DNA of 26,257 nt from Paramacrobiotus richtersi (GCA_034698045.1 JAQGAU010000563.1:1-26257), one strand, 5' to 3'; counted from the first letter of the stretch, positions 1 through 13,178 are shown. The notes: a model not told the origin generated them from the sequence alone. Made by a program: numbers and translations.

Positions 1-315
1 ATTTTATTTTCATTTTTGTTCGTTATATCATTTCATTTACACTTTAATTTCATTTATTTTTTATACATAAATTTTTTTTCTCATTTCATTTCATTTCCTG
101 GTAATCTTTCGTGTAAGAAACGACAACACCGACGACACAACTCGACGATGACAAACCATCATTCGGTAATTTATTTAATAATTTAATCAACGGTAGTTTC
201 GCTTTTTTTACAGTAAATGTGCACCTACAATCACAATATATTTTGTATGTTACGCTACTACTAGTAATCTACTACCAATGGCTACCATGAGTATTCTGGA
301 CACTGAAGCACTCAC
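1..315 (-). other. Intron of the GCP5-like gene running off the left edge
   Basis: This stretch begins at the donor GTGAGT of the last visible exon (315 downward on the minus strand). It is AT-rich, with T-rich runs at 1-120. I see no acceptor followed by a coding frame matching the expected GCP C-terminus, so the remaining exon or exons must lie outside the window. Confidence 0.6.
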
Positions 316-3300
316 CGGTGATAAACCGTATCGACATACTCCGCAACCGCCTCCCGCAGATGTTCAAAGCGTCGCGCATTCTCCAGTTGAAACTGCAGCG
401 CCTGCCACGCGCATTCCATGACATCCTCCATGAAATAGTCATCCAGGGCCGTGACGACCTGCCCGATGTTGTGCCGGAAGAGATTCAGCTGGTGACGATG
501 TGAACTGTTGTCCGCATACTGGGCATCCGCCAACAATGCGAACGCGTCCTGCATGGCCCACACACAGCCTTTTATCCGCAGTAACCGGCTGAATACGGCA
601 CTGGCTTTCTCCATAATATCCGCTGTTAACAACATTCCCATCGGCCAGGAAATCTACAACAGCCAAGGCTATATATTTATTAATTAAAAATGATATTTAT
701 TTGAAATGTATACAAATATTTTTACAGCGTTCGCGTTGTAAGATTATAATTTCGATAAGCTGGCCTATTGCCGCAGAGGTGTAGTACAGTGGCTTCTGAA
801 ACTGCCGATATCGAAACCTTCGAACAACTAATGCATTAGTCCTTAAGACACAAGATTTCCTATTTTTTGCTGGTTTATTTCACCGTGTTTTTATCTAAAA
901 ATAATACATAAAAAGTCTAATATACGACTCCATAATCGAGAAATTTCATGCGAAACGAAAGAAACAAAGTACATTTCAGTGCCATGAATTACGCATTTTA
1001 GTTCCGATATTCCCTTCAACATTAACAATCGTTTACTGGATAACGTTATGTTATTTTGCAAGGATAATACAGACTATATATTTATTAATAAAAAAGATAT
1101 TTATCTGCAATTTATACAGATATTTTTAAAGCGTGTCGCTTGAGATTATAATTATTCAATTTATTTTCGATAACGTGACCTATAGACGCAGAGTTGTAGT
1201 GCAGTGGCTTCTGAAACTACCGATATCGAGAATGTATGAAACCTTCCAACAACTAACGCATTAGTCCTTAAGACACACGATTTCCTATTTTTTGCTGGTT
1301 TATTTCACCGTAGTTTATCTAAAAATAGTACATACAAACGGAGCCTAACATGCGACGCTGTAATCGAGGAATTTCATGCGAAACGAAGGAAAAAGGAACA
1401 TACATTCCAAGTACCACAGATGTCAGTGTCATGAATTTACGCATTTTACTTTTGATCTTCTCTTCAACATTACAAACTAAAAACTAAATTAAAACTAAAG
1501 TAAATTAAACTGAAAAACTAAATTAAACTAAGCTAAATTAAAACTAAATTAAAAACAACTTCAACATCAACATTTACTGGATAACGTTACGTTATTTTGC
1601 ACGGATAAAACGGACTAAATTACCTTATACTGCAGACCGAGGTAGTCAGCAATATCATACGACTCCTTATCACTGGTCGACGAACAGGACACGGCCAATG
1701 ATAAATCCCTCGTCACACGCTCCATCCATTCCGCTGGATAATTCTGCTCAGCCAGACTACTTTCGAATATGTCCAAAAAAGCAATAATACTCAAACAAGA
1801 ACGCAACGAATGTTTCGCCGCCTGAAAATAAAAAAAAAGTTGATGTTTGCAGCATTTTTGGTGCGATTAAGTAGTACCCTCTGGAAGATGCCGGTAACAA
1901 ACGGCAGAGAAAATGACCCGTCGCTCAGGAAGAAATAATTTCGGATAATGCGTAAATGGACCAGGAGATTCTGCTCATTGATGAAGAGATCTAACAGGGC
2001 AAACTCGGCCAACTCGATTCTGAAATAGACCATAAATAATGTAAAGAAGTGTTAAATCAATGGAACAAACAAGAAGGATTCTCACATCATACAAGGAAAA
2101 TTTCTTGCGTCTTAGTTTTAACATAATTTTAACTATAAAATACATTAAATTATATTTTTTATTTTTTTTCATTAAATATATTATTTATAAATTTTTTTAA
2201 AAATATATTATACTAAATTATACGTGCCTCTCGTCAACTTTGATTACACAAATCTTCGGGACAATCCTGAATAAAATATATTACGTAGTAGAAGTCAGAT
2301 AAACTGATGTGAATTCAGTCACTTCAATCTTCTTATTTTTTTCATTTCTTTGCGATTTTTACAAATGCTTTAAAACAAGACTGTACTTTCCTACATAACG
2401 GAAAATAGTCTATCAAACCAGGGCCGCCAACTTACTGAATGCTCGTCACAGGAAGAATTTCCTGCTGCAGTAAAGCTTTAAGAGAGCCCAAATTCCGCTC
2501 CAGATTCTGCTGGAAAAAGGACGGTTCGATTGTAGCAACAGTGATGCGAGGGATCAACGGACCGGTTTTAGCGATGTTTCCTGTATCAACAAACAAAAAT
2601 ATCGTTGAAAATTAACTGCATGCGACCACGAATTCTAATATCAAATTATAAACTGCAGAAAAATAATCAAACAATCCCCGTTTAAAAAAAATAATAAAAA
2701 ATCCCCGTTACATACAATTACAATAAAGGCACATTATATTATGCAACATCAAATATATTTCATATTATTCAAATAATAATTACCATACAACCACTAATTA
2801 CTTCGTATGAACCAGTTCCGGATAAACATTCTAATTGAACATTATTAAATACCTGGCGCGCACAGAGAAGCAGAAACCGACTGGTTTTTGTTTAAAATCT
2901 TCACGCGAATATCACCGGCATATGACTCCATTGCAGTTCGATATTTCTCCAGATCCTCCGTTACAGAAAAATGCAGCAATGACGGTCCAGAGGGATCACA
3001 AGATTCCAGTGGGAGGATCGGATGCAGCCGGTCAACGGCGCGAATCAGCTGTAAACATCGGCCACTTTCCACACAGTCCAGTAACGCTTCCGATAAAAAC
3101 GAAGGAATTATCTCCTAAAAACACAACAACATAAGAGTCTCGGTTCAAGACTCATCACACCCAATATGTTGCAAAATGAGCAAAGTTTTTCAACGTCAGG
3201 TATGAAAAAATCAGGAAAATTACTTTATTGATGTCAATAAACTTTGGTTAATTTTAAGAAAAATAGAAAAAATAACGTAATTTTGTTTTAAAAAATTTTC

Positions 3301-6300
3301 TTAAAAATTTTAAAAATTTAAAATAAGTCAAAATTTTCTAAAACATGTTACACGTCTATGGAGATTTTAAAACCTCCTCACCGCAACATACACTCCAAAA
3401 CAATCGAATCAGCGCGTTTTACATGATCCTTCTAGCAAATAAACCATGACTGCATAATTACAAAAAATCATTTGAACTTTAAACAGTTAACATTTATCCC
3501 GTTGAATAAATCTGCGGAATATGATAATTAATTTTGGAAAAGCAAGTTGCTGTGAAATCTGTTAACTTTCGGGAAGGACCTACTTCTGAAAAAATTAACT
3601 GCTCAACCGGCATTTTTTCCACTTTTTCAGCCAATATTACACCGAACTCGCCAAACGGATCGTCAAAGTGACCGCATAGCGCCAACCGGGAAGCGAAGAA
3701 GAAGAAAGGCTTGGCTGACTCTTCCAGGAGGAACAACACCAGGGATAATAAGGATTCAGTTTGCAGGCATTCCTCGGCACGATCATATAAATACTGTAGT
3801 AATGCATAACTGGAATCTGGCAATCCAATGGAAATAAATTCGACAACATCGGAGCATATCTAGAGAAAAGAAAAAGCGAAATGGCAAGTGTGGTGAATAC
3901 ATTAGACTTGGTGAATTATAATGCTAACTATACATGACTGCCGCCTCAGATACTCATGCCATAACCGCATGCAGCGGTCGATTTCGCGCCATAACGCACA
4001 ATGGATTAACGTCGTGGCGATTGGCTGATCGATGAGTGTGGGCGGTACGCAAATTACATTTAGCTAAATCATGTGCATTTCTAATGCAGCCGTCGTATAT
4101 CGTGATTGCGTCTGCATTGCTTCGCTGAGTCACTCATAAAACTGAAATAAATTAATAAAAAATTTTAAATAATTAATTTTTAATTATAAATTAATAAAAA
4201 AAATCTAGCGAACAGTGAATACTGTACCTCAAGCAAAGCAACCAACGGACGACTGAACCGGCGCATAATATCACAGATTTCCAGTAGATTCCGAGATACT
4301 TTGGTACTGCAGTCCACATTTAAATGCCAAGTGGACAAGTAGGATTTCACACCAGAATAGAACTGCCGGAAAGTGTCGCCGACAGGCTCCTGATTGGCAC
4401 TGTCCAGGAACACTCGCAACTTCCACACCATACTGCCTCCTGTAGCAGCTTCCGCACAGAGAGATTCCGCCACAGCTGGACTGAGACCTTCCACGCAAAA
4501 CGTATCGACCGCTCTAAAACACAGAATAAAAAAGTGAACATAACAAGAACTAAACGAATTAAATACAATAATAAAATAAAAGAAGCGAAAAATTTTAATA
4601 CACGTACAACAAGCAGTGGTGATGGAACGGAATAAAATACCAAACAAAAAATGTATAATAACAAAAATGTAACAAACAAAATAATTCCAGCAAGTGTATT
4701 TGAAAAGCAAAACCAAATCCATACACATACGTACCAGATAAAACATGATTATTAATTAATTATCGAAAAACAAAAAATTTCCAGTAAGATAAATTTAAAA
4801 TTATTTAATCTATTCTAAATTGTTCATATTTAATAAAATAGACCTGTTTCGGTTATCTGAGCATGTTATTCATTCAAGCATTCAAATGCGACAGGAGCGA
4901 AGAACATTCATCGTTACTCACCGGAAACTCTGGTCTTCTTCATCCTGTTGAAACAGAGACGACGGAAGTCCCTTGAAAACCTTACAGATCTCCTTAATAA
5001 ACTGCTGGACGGTGACCGATAAGACAGGTCCGTTGAAAGCTCCTTGGTAAGCCGTAACGGTGAAATCGTTCACGGCTGGAGCGAACAAACAGTCACCAAC
5101 GTAACGTTGTTGTGTTACTTGTGTATGAGAGATCTTTGGGATGGCCGGTTGTGCTGGATGAAGGGGCGGAACTGCGATTCGATTGGGCCGCTTTGGACGA
5201 TCGTTTTGAAGCGAATTTCGCGTCCGCACACTTTCACTGAAACCATGCGTAAATACCACATGCTAAAAAAACTCGTAAGTTAATTGACAAATGTTAAAAA
5301 TATTCATGAATTAATTGAACAATGTTAAAAATATTCCAGAATAAATTTTAAAATTTAAAAAAAATTCATAAATTAATTGAGAATGCTGCATAATTCACGG
5401 TTCGTCATTGCGGCAATAACTAACGGGTGACACCGTGACGCGCAAATTTTGACCGCGTGTTCGAGTCTCCGTAGCTGCCATCCCCGAAATGAGAATGCCG
5501 CATTTCAATTGTTACTTCGTAGCCAGACTATCATACTACATTTTCACTACAACAAGTCTCTTCCGAAATACAAAGCCGCTATAGAAATAATTTTCGCGGA
5601 AATCGACCAAAATACGATACTGTCCAAAAGAAGAAATTCGAAATTCGCTTTTTACCAGATCGGCACGTAAGGCAGCCCCGGACCAGACATAAATTAGCAA
5701 ATAGATACCGTTCGAAAGAGCATTCTTTCCTCCTCCAGAATGTATAAAAATTTCGACCCATCAATCAAATTAATAAAACAAGCTTAATGAAGGAACGGGG
5801 TCAGCTAGGTCCGAATTCCCATGACCAGCCCAGGGATGACTGTTGACCTTAGTGGCTACGGGTCGGTTATCATCGTACCGCGCTGTTTTAAATGTTTTTA
5901 GGTACTGCAGTGACAGCTCTTGTAAAACTGAGCAAGGACAGTTTTTTCGCATCATCCACACAAAAGCAGCAATAAATCCTTCTTGGACATATAAGTTGTT
6001 AAATGATAAAACTCATTATTTACAGATAAAGTACCAAAAGTTTTGATTCAGTCCTAAATTCCAGTAATGGATTTAACCCGTAAGATTTAACCACATCGAA
6101 CTGCGAGATCTTCTTCGTCGTAATCGCTCAAAAGCGACAAATTTAAGCTGCAGAAACACACGGGCCGGTAATTTTTCATATCCACATCATGGGACACCGG
6201 GAAGATGTACTAGATTTAGTCAGGGCTAATTTCTGAGGACACGTTTCATGGATGCCCCAGTTATTAAAACACGGTTTTTGAAGAGGAAGAACTGCCCTTT

Positions 6301-7441
6301 AAAACGAGCTATCGTCGGATTGCATGCGTTGCAGCGTTCAGGAGATATCAAGCACCGAAACGTCGGTCAAAAATTGCGCGTCACCCGGTATATACAACAA
6401 TAAATTTCTATAAAATATAATTCGATCGACAATGCTGTACTTAAGAAGAATACGGAACTGAAACAAAAACCACGAAATTTGACAGAAAAGCAACGGAAAA
6501 AATTAGGCGCCATTTTCAACAGTTACAAACACAACAAACGAAAAGAAACATACGTACAATATTTCGGATCGTGGTGGGAAAATCTCGGGAGATGAGCCTT
6601 GACAATCATAATTCAGCTGCTCTTTTTGAATATCCCAGAATACCTGCAGCAATTGAAAAATTACTGGAATTTTTAATTTTACAGAAAATTCCAGTTCAAG
6701 AAATTCAAAAGCATCAAATAAATTTCCGTTTGAACAAGCCTAATTATTATGAAAAGTTTGATTCAATTTATTACAACAAAATGTAAACCTGAAAGAAGAC
6801 AAACAGAGTCTCAGATAACGGCAAAAACACACCTGTTCGCCCTTCCAGCCATCGCCGTACGATTTCCGAGACAAAGTAGCTGGACTATTCTCAGGCTCCT
6901 CATTCTGGAGTAAAGAAAGGAAGAATGCAATCTGGGTCCCAGACTCGTACTCTAACAACAAAAAAGCATCACAAAAAATTAAAACAAAAACACGAAAAAA
7001 GAACCAAAACATATTAAAATCATAATCAAAGCAGGAAATATGAAAATTCGAACAATTTTATTGAAAAAATAAAAATCCAGTGCAAACAAATATTCTTAAA
7101 AATCGCAAATAATGCTGCCATTTACCCAGCAAATTATCCAGTGAATTCTTCACTTGTCGGGCATAATCTTCCCCCGAAACAAGAACAGCATCGACAAGCA
7201 AAGTCTCCACATCCAGCTGGTTCTCCGCTGAAGAGTTCCGCTCGGAATGCAGCACGTCGTTCCAGAATATCTTTTCCAGCTTCTCCACTGAATCCAAGGG
7301 TTGCCGAACATGGTCTTCGTGGTTGGCGATGAGGGAACGGCAGAGATTTCGAATTTTTGATTTGAGAATCACCCCTGATTTGGATAGATCCTCGGATTTC
7401 TGCGATGGCAGACGCGCTGCCAATGAGCGCGGGTTATTCAT
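316..7441 (-). CDS. TUBGCP5: Gamma-tubulin complex component 5-like protein (partial; 10 exons, 3' end outside window)
   Basis: Subunit of the gamma-tubulin ring complex, which nucleates microtubules at centrosomes. Exons on the minus strand: 7441-7126, 6951-6833, 5262-4922, 4513-4228, 3859-3584, 3114-2853, 2580-2436, 2019-1878, 1821-1624, 653-316. All nine junctions keep phase, giving 807 codons. ATG 7441 is preceded in frame by TGA three codons upstream. Recognition comes from the exon order matching GCP5: the LLRIKGCVW region after Y-K-I-S-W-P-M (family Y-K-V-P-W-P-V), the R-N-Y-F-F-L segment (family RNFFLMEGG) in the 2019-1878 exon, and the conserved tail D-Y-F-M-E-D-V-M-E-C-A-W in the last exon, belonging to the GRIP2 gamma-tubulin-binding half. 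The last exon ends at a good donor (CACCG/GTGAGT), so roughly the final 80-100 residues lie left of the window. Family membership is firm. Assignment to GCP5 rather than GCP4 or GCP6 is from remembered alignment. About 100 residues of the vertebrate N-terminal acidic linker appear absent. Confidence 0.85.
667..1620. repeat. Tandem direct duplication filling a GCP5 intron
   Basis: Two diverged copies lie head to tail: about 667-1070 and about 1071-1620. Shared landmarks in order are TATATTTATTAAT (672 and 1076), CAGTGGCTTCTGAAACT (about 787 and 1202), GCATTAGTCCTTAAGACACA (834 and 1258), TTTCCTATTTTTTGCTGG (855 and 1280), ATTTCATGCGAAACGAA (942 and 1371) and GGATAACGTTA (1037 and 1579). The second copy carries an extra A-rich tract. 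The unit ends a few bases from the donor at 1623 and starts about 15 bases from the acceptor at 654, so the copies make up nearly the whole 970-bp intron. I see no coding frame in either copy. Confidence 0.85.
1474..1557. repeat. Low-complexity (A)nCTAAATTAA repeat
   Basis: About 84 bases of imperfect repeats around the unit AACTAAATTAA, interrupting the second copy of the intron duplication. It is probably a slippage-derived expansion. The first copy lacks it, so it arose after the duplication. Confidence 0.8.
5263..6832 (-). other. Long (1.57 kb) second intron of the GCP5-like gene
   Basis: The intron lies between donor GTGTGT at 6832 and acceptor TTTTTTTAG at 5263 on the minus strand. The flanking exons join in phase 0, so an extra phase-0 exon here cannot be excluded. 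Only short open frames are seen. The plus strand has two adjacent frames separated by one stop (about 6250-6407 and 6411-6593) with protein-like, Lys/Arg-rich composition. They resemble a decayed insertion, not a GCP exon. I recognise no family. Confidence 0.5.
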
Positions 7442-7747
7442 ATCCGTTGTTCACGGGGCTGCACTGCGAGAAAACTTGTGCAGAACCAGAGATAAATGGG
7501 TTGTTAGCAAAAATTAGGCGTTCTGTCACAGAACTTCTGCACACGGAATAATCACAACAAAAGCATTCGAAATCAAATATTCGAACCCAGAATATTTCTA
7601 CCAGCAAGCGCCAAAATTAGTCGTGATACGAGGAATCTACAAGGGGCCCAGCCCCCATTAAAGCTCCAAAAACTACAGCTCAACCGCCCCATACGTTACA
7701 GTTCACAGTTCTTTCCACGGACCGGGCGGTTCGGTATCTGAAATGCT

Positions 7748-7769
7748 CAGCTGATTAGCAGCTGATTAG
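7748..7769. repeat. CAGCTGATTAG x2 tandem repeat
   Basis: Two exact 11-bp units are followed by a third, degenerate TTAGCTCATTAG. Each exact unit contains the E-box CAGCTG. It lies about 310 bp upstream of the GCP5-like start codon. A regulatory role is only a guess. Confidence 0.7.
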
Positions 7770-8790
7770 TTAGCTCATTAGCATACGTCCCGCCGCCATA
7801 TATGAAGTACCGTAACAGAAATCACTTCTTGCTAGAACTTCCGCTAAAGCCGGTGCTTCTGTTGCATTTTGGTGTGGTGTGTAATACCGTAAAACAAGCG
7901 CTTTTTCACATCTTTCACGCACGTGCTTCTGAGGGCAGAAGTTCGCAATATACTTCGAAAACATTGACACTAGGTTTGATCACACAATCGCTTCGGAGGC
8001 GTTTTGGAAATTAAATAGCACCGAAATATAACAGCCCGAAACGCGAAGATCTCTTTGTTAACTGCTGCAGCTGCAGTTCTCGTGAGTAGTATCAAATCTA
8101 AAATTTTATTGCTACAGAAAATTCTTCGACCGTTTTTATAACGTCAGGAAGTGGATTTTTTGACATGACATTGTTGAGGATACAGATCTGTGAATGTACG
8201 AATGTATGAAAATTAATGACCTACGGTATACAGTGTGTAGTACTGTGTACCTAGACGTATACGTCCACCATCGTGCACATGTGCTATAATATGCGTTATA
8301 TGGCTAACAATGTAAAATCGTATCTACAGCTAGTACTGCGTTCGAACGATTCTTCGAAAGACACTAGAATTATAGGTATACAGACTTCGAAAGATAACCG
8401 CTTGAGAACTCAGAGCGCGATTGCACCGGCAACGGAAATCGGCATCAGCAGAAATGAAAACCGACATCATCGAATGTACCTTGCGACATAGATAACTTTG
8501 CTTTCTATAATTGTCCGCAGATACTCCAGTGATCGGCATCAACACGCTGCAACAACTGACGCCGCCAATTAGCGAGTATCACGCAGTGAGTGATTAAACT
8601 GGGAGTTGATAAACCGGGACCCATTCCAGACGTAACTCCCCTCTGACCTGATAGACCATGCAGCAACAATACCCCAGATGTACAATAACACAAACTGACA
8701 CTGCCGTCCCTTTTCAGCTTCCTATGGCCGTAGGGTTAATACATTTCCCAGACGACACAACATAGACCCATTGACTGCCGACAAGACTCC

Positions 8791-8808
8791 TCGTCACTAG
8801 CGTGACGA
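8791..8808. other. Short perfect hairpin TCGTCAC-TAGC-GTGACGA
   Basis: A 7-bp perfect stem with a 4-base loop. It sits in the intergenic region about 630 bp upstream of the first cyclase gene. The stem contains TGACG-type half sites on both strands, so a CREB/bZIP site pair is as likely as an RNA structure. Confidence 0.4.
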
Positions 8809-9438
8809 AGCTGTTTTAAGAAATGATGAACCTATTACAAAAGTCCCCATTACGGGAAATTAGCCGTATCCTCAGCAGACAAATGTAATCTGCAACTGGG
8901 GAATGGATCCTTGTATATCCCCGGAACGTAGCGAAACGACTGCTCAGTTGTCTACGCAACAGCGAGCTACGTCATTCAATCGAGGGGTGGACGATTGGTG
9001 CACAAAAGATCCGTACCATTAGCTACTGTTACCAACACTAGGGGCATTCAATTAGAGCGTGTTAACCCGGGACTGGAGCACAGCCATTCATCAGGCTATC
9101 ACATCCGGCCACGCTTAACTTCATTTTCTTCACATCCAGCGAACAAATGACTGCCTTGACACAATCGACGTGTCAGGGATGAAGGCCAAGGACAGGGCTG
9201 GAAAATTGTGTTGATTTAAACAAATGCCGGTTGGCTATTGAGTACTACGCTGATTCCTGTCAGATTCTCTTTTCTCCTTTGTGAAATCTTTGCAAATACG
9301 GTTGCTGGACTTTGCTTTCATAGTTCAGCTGAATGTACAGTAAATTCCGAGTTTCTGCCATACACATGATGAGCACTAGTTGTTGATGATACTATTTATC
9401 GAAAAAAATCGAAACGGATTTCTTTGCACGATTACAAA

Positions 9439-12400
9439 ATGTACGGAATGGTCATCCAGTCGATGGTGGCATATCTCCAGCAAACTTATGGCGAAGAAGT
9501 TTATCAAGAACTGATCGAGTCTGCCGGCTTACCTGTGGCCGTATTCAACACACACGAGGTCTACCCAGATCGGTATATTAAAGCACTCGTAAAGAGCGCG
9601 TGTGTGATTCTGAATGAGGACAAGCAGGCCGAGCATTATTTGGAAATATTCGGGAGAATGTTCGTCCTGGTGAGAAACTAGCACTGCTGGACGCTTTATG
9701 GGCAATAAGGCCGTCGTGAACTGCTAGTACTGCGATTAAGGGCTCGAGTTCGAAATCGATGGGTTTATTGATAAGCAAAAAAGCAATTGCCAGTACAAGA
9801 TGTCGCTGGCTAATTTGCTGACATGGCGATGCTGACAGCCGCATGGGATTCATTAGAGAGCTGGGATACGATTGGTTGAATAACGGTCTACCAGTTGTGA
9901 CTTGAATTTCAAATGCAAACTAAACATAAAAATGTTCTGTGAACAATATACGTGTACCTGCAACTACTGCATATATTTAACTAAAATGAAATGTTACCGT
10001 TTTTTTCAGTACTGTCACACTTATGGACACGACAAGGTAAGTCGCACATATATCGTGTAGTTTCTCCCTTACGCACATTTCTGCATGACCCAGCTTTTTG
10101 TATCCAGATTATGCGGGCGTCCGGGCGGCATTTGCGTGACTTGATCCGCAACTTGAACCACATCCATCACTGCATGCGCTACAGTTATCCCCGCATGATC
10201 CATCCGTCCTTCATTGTTGTCGCCGAGGATGCGACCGGCATGGTGCTCCATTATGAATCCGTTCGTCAAGGTTTCGCACCTTATGTTACAGGCCAGGTGG
10301 ACAATGTAATGGCTGCGTTCCATACTGATGCTTTGTAAACTTGAAAAAATTCTTGCTGCAAAACTAGAAAAACTGCTCTTTATTCTTTACTGAAAGTGGC
10401 AAACAAGGTAAAATAGTATTCTGTATGGATCCATTACATAATTCGCATTAATTCACGTGTTACTGAAAAAAGTGTTTAATTTTTTTTCAAACAATAACTG
10501 TACCAAAAAATCCGTAATGATTTTTTGGATTATTGTAGAGGTGACCTTTACGGTTTCATTTACTAAGATAAAGTACTAACTGTCGCCTATCGGTCTTAGC
10601 TGAAGGAATTAGCCACGAGCGCCGACTTTTTCAACAAACCCTATCTGAACGTCCATGTCCTGGATGAGCGCGAACTGACACAGCGTGGATCATATCTGAC
10701 CGTATTACGCCTGGATTTCCCCAATACCGGATATGTGAGTTCAATATCCGGTTACAGTCGCCAGTTTACACCCCGGTTTCCCTTTCTCAAGCCGCAGACA
10801 TTTTTCAATATTCTTCCCTTTAGTCTGTGTAAGTCAACCCCCAAACCAAACGCAGCAGACCGATTAACTCCACAATTCTCTAAAAGCTTGTCTCTGGTAA
10901 ACGCAACACCGCTAATCACAGCGTGAATCCATTCATCAGTCTATGTTGGTGTTTACCAAGCGTCTGGTGATGTCACTTGGTTACAGTTCTCAACGAGCAT
11001 CTCATTGTGGAACGGTGCAGTGTGCGACTGCAACGGCTGTTCGAAGAGAGGATTGTTGGGCGACATTTGGGAGAATTCTTCCGGGCGTCGCAACCCAATT
11101 TTAATTTGACTTTTCAAGAGGTTCGCGAGACGCTTAAACGCAAACAGTGCACGAAATGATAACCTTATTGCTGATTGTTGCAGGTGTTGCATTTGCAAGA
11201 TGTTGTGATTGAATTGGAGTCCATTCCCACCATACTAGTAGAGAATCCCGTTAATCAACAGTCCTACATGTCGCCGCATCGCGTCCTGCTCAAAGGGCAG
11301 TTCAAACAGATGGCAAAGAATCGTGTCCTTTTCATCAGCTCGACGCCAACGTAAATCAAACGAAAATCCTAACTGCAACTGCTTAGACAGTTTTCGTGTT
11401 ATAGACTGAGTGACCTTTCGGATTTAGAGCGCATTGGGTTCTACCTCAGTGATCTACCCCTGCACAGCGGATCGGCTGATTTAGCGGCCTGTGGCTGGCA
11501 TTCTACTCAGAACACTTTTCGGCATTTTCAGAAAGAGACGGAGAAGAGCAAACAGCTGGAAGATTCGCTCAAGAAACTGGATGAATGGCAGCAACGCGGT
11601 GATTCGTTGCTCATGTCTATGATTCCAAAGTAAAGTACCAGTAAAAAATGTATGGTTTTAAAGACTTCGTAATTACGAGTTTATTGCAGGTATATTATCG
11701 AGAAAATGATGCAGAGTGGAGCGTATCATTTTTGCGAGGTATAGGATACCGGCTGAACGAGCTTATTAAATTGGTCATCCAGAGCGAAATATTTGGATTT
11801 TGCAGCCCTATGATGAGGTCACTATTATGTTTGTCCGTCTCTATGATTTCAATGTTGTATGGTAAGTCACAAGTCTCGGAAATGCGTCTGGTAAACAACA
11901 TCTGAATTTCAAGGAAAGTAATTTGCTATTACATGCATTCACCTGTAGCTCACAAATCGCTCCAACGGAGATTGTTAAAATCGTTAGCAAATGCTGGAGC
12001 ACACTGGACAGTTTGACCGGTAAATTTACTTCATTGTATCATTTACTATGTTGGCAAAACTAAACACAATATTTCTGAATCTTCGACACAGATAATTATG
12101 ACGTCTTCAAAGTGGAAAATCGCGGGGAGGAGTACATGGTATCTCGGCAGACGCGTTGCTCTTCCAAGCTTTGTCAGTTGTAGATGTTTAAAGTATGATT
12201 CATATAGGTTGCAAGCGGAATACCGATTAAAAATGGTAACCAACACGCTAGCGAAACGGCCAGTCTGGGGCTAAAGATTATGGAGACGGTGACCAACATG
12301 GATTTTGCATCGCTGCCAGATGACAAATTGCAAATACGTATAGGGATAAATTCAGGTACGGGGCGTTTTGCTTACAGAAAACTTTTCTTAAAGAACTCTT

Positions 12401-13178
12401 AGAGAAGAGTGCACATCTGACCTTTTCTAGGGCCAGTTGTCGGCGGGGTCGTTGGACTGCATCTGCCTAGGTTCTGTATTTTTGGTGATACCGGTGAGCA
12501 GCGCAATTATCATTTTCTTAGCGCATCTACAATGTTGTAACTGTACAATGTACCACATACTGCATAAAACTACTGTATTGAACTACAGTGTGTGCTGATC
12601 ACCGTTGCGTATAAATATTTTAACTTGTATGCTAACCGTTTAGTCAATGTCCAGTATTCCAACATATGACGCAAAATTTGCTTTTGAGTCATGCTAAATT
12701 ACTATATTACGTACTTTAACTGTTTAACAAGTACTGACAATGCATCACGTGCGCATTGCAGTGAACACAGCCTCGCGGATGGAATCTTCGGGCATCCGTA
12801 GGGATCTTTTGCTTTATATTCTTATCTTGCAACTTTGAGCATTCATTCCTATGGTAATTTCAGCCTTTCGGATTCAGTGCAGTCAATCGACCAGAGATCT
12901 TTTGGCGGAAACGGGCGACTTCGTATTGACAGAACGAGGCACAATGAAGATCAAGGTACATGCGATAGATCTAGAGCGATAGAAGACATTGGATTACTAT
13001 CAAAGACATTGTGGTTTTTGTAATTTTCTTATCGACATTACAGGGAAAAGGCGAAATGACGGTCTACTGGCTCGTAAGCAAATGTGGGGTGGAATTCAGC
13101 ATCGAAATCAACGAACGTACGTGGCTATCGCCCATGACGTCTTATACTCCCGATCCCGCTTCCCCAAGTGCCAATTAA
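9439..13178 (+). CDS. Atypical soluble guanylyl cyclase beta-type subunit, Gyc-89D-like (copy 1, 632 aa, 16 exons)
   Basis: Cytosolic H-NOX guanylyl cyclase subunit (GTP to cGMP as part of a dimer). Exons: 9439-9669, 10010-10036, 10108-10296, 10600-10828, 10987-11120, 11184-11350, 11405-11629, 11690-11738, 11806-11861, 11949-12019, 12092-12138, 12208-12355, 12431-12493, 12762-12797, 12864-12955, 13044-13178. The start MYG is the usual sGC beta start. Residues 1-185 or so form the H-NOX domain: proximal haem His106 (NHIHHCM), Y135-E-S137-V-R139 and Tyr145. An H-NOX-associated domain follows (ILPFSLF to LKGQF), then a helical linker (about 360-400) with Gyc-89D-like C-G-W and D-E-W signatures, then the cyclase domain. 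The metal Asp positions are Arg428 (F-V-R-L) and Glu472 (VENRGEEY). Guanine-binding Glu468 and Cys540, and Asn547 and Arg551, are intact. The C-terminus ends in a Ser/Pro-rich tail absent from copy 2. Some donors are weak (GTGGAC, GTTCGC, GTATCT), but copy 2 supports the borders. Activity without a partner is unlikely. Confidence 0.93.

Larger units (their letters stand above)
7442..9438. other. Intergenic region between divergent GCP5-like and cyclase genes
   Basis: About 2 kb holding both 5' regions. The open frames here are short and show no family signature, and I see no convincing TATA box for either gene. Two small structures are present: an 11-bp tandem repeat at 7748-7769 and a hairpin at 8791-8808. 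Regulatory elements for both genes probably lie here by position, but none can be named from sequence. Confidence 0.6.

Noticed and set aside
775-830. A-box-like GTAGTACAGTGGCTTCTGAAACT suggesting a SINE
   Set aside because: Also present in the second intron copy, but no cloverleaf, no convincing B box at the right spacing and no 3' tail. Explained by the tandem duplication.
4324-4635. Plus-strand frame of 103 codons
   Set aside because: Antisense shadow of a GCP5 exon (4513-4228) whose minus-strand reading is in phase with its neighbours.
5405-5485. tRNA-like stretch with GTGTTCGAGTCTC resembling a B box and GGCA/TGCC ends
   Set aside because: The T stem does not pair (GCGTG against CTCCG) and no proper D and anticodon arms can be drawn. 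At most it is a decayed tRNA-derived SINE.
6091-6160. Possible SAP-like helix (E-L-R-D-L-L-R-R-N-R) on the plus strand
   Set aside because: Only about ten residues resemble the motif and no continuing frame supports a domain.
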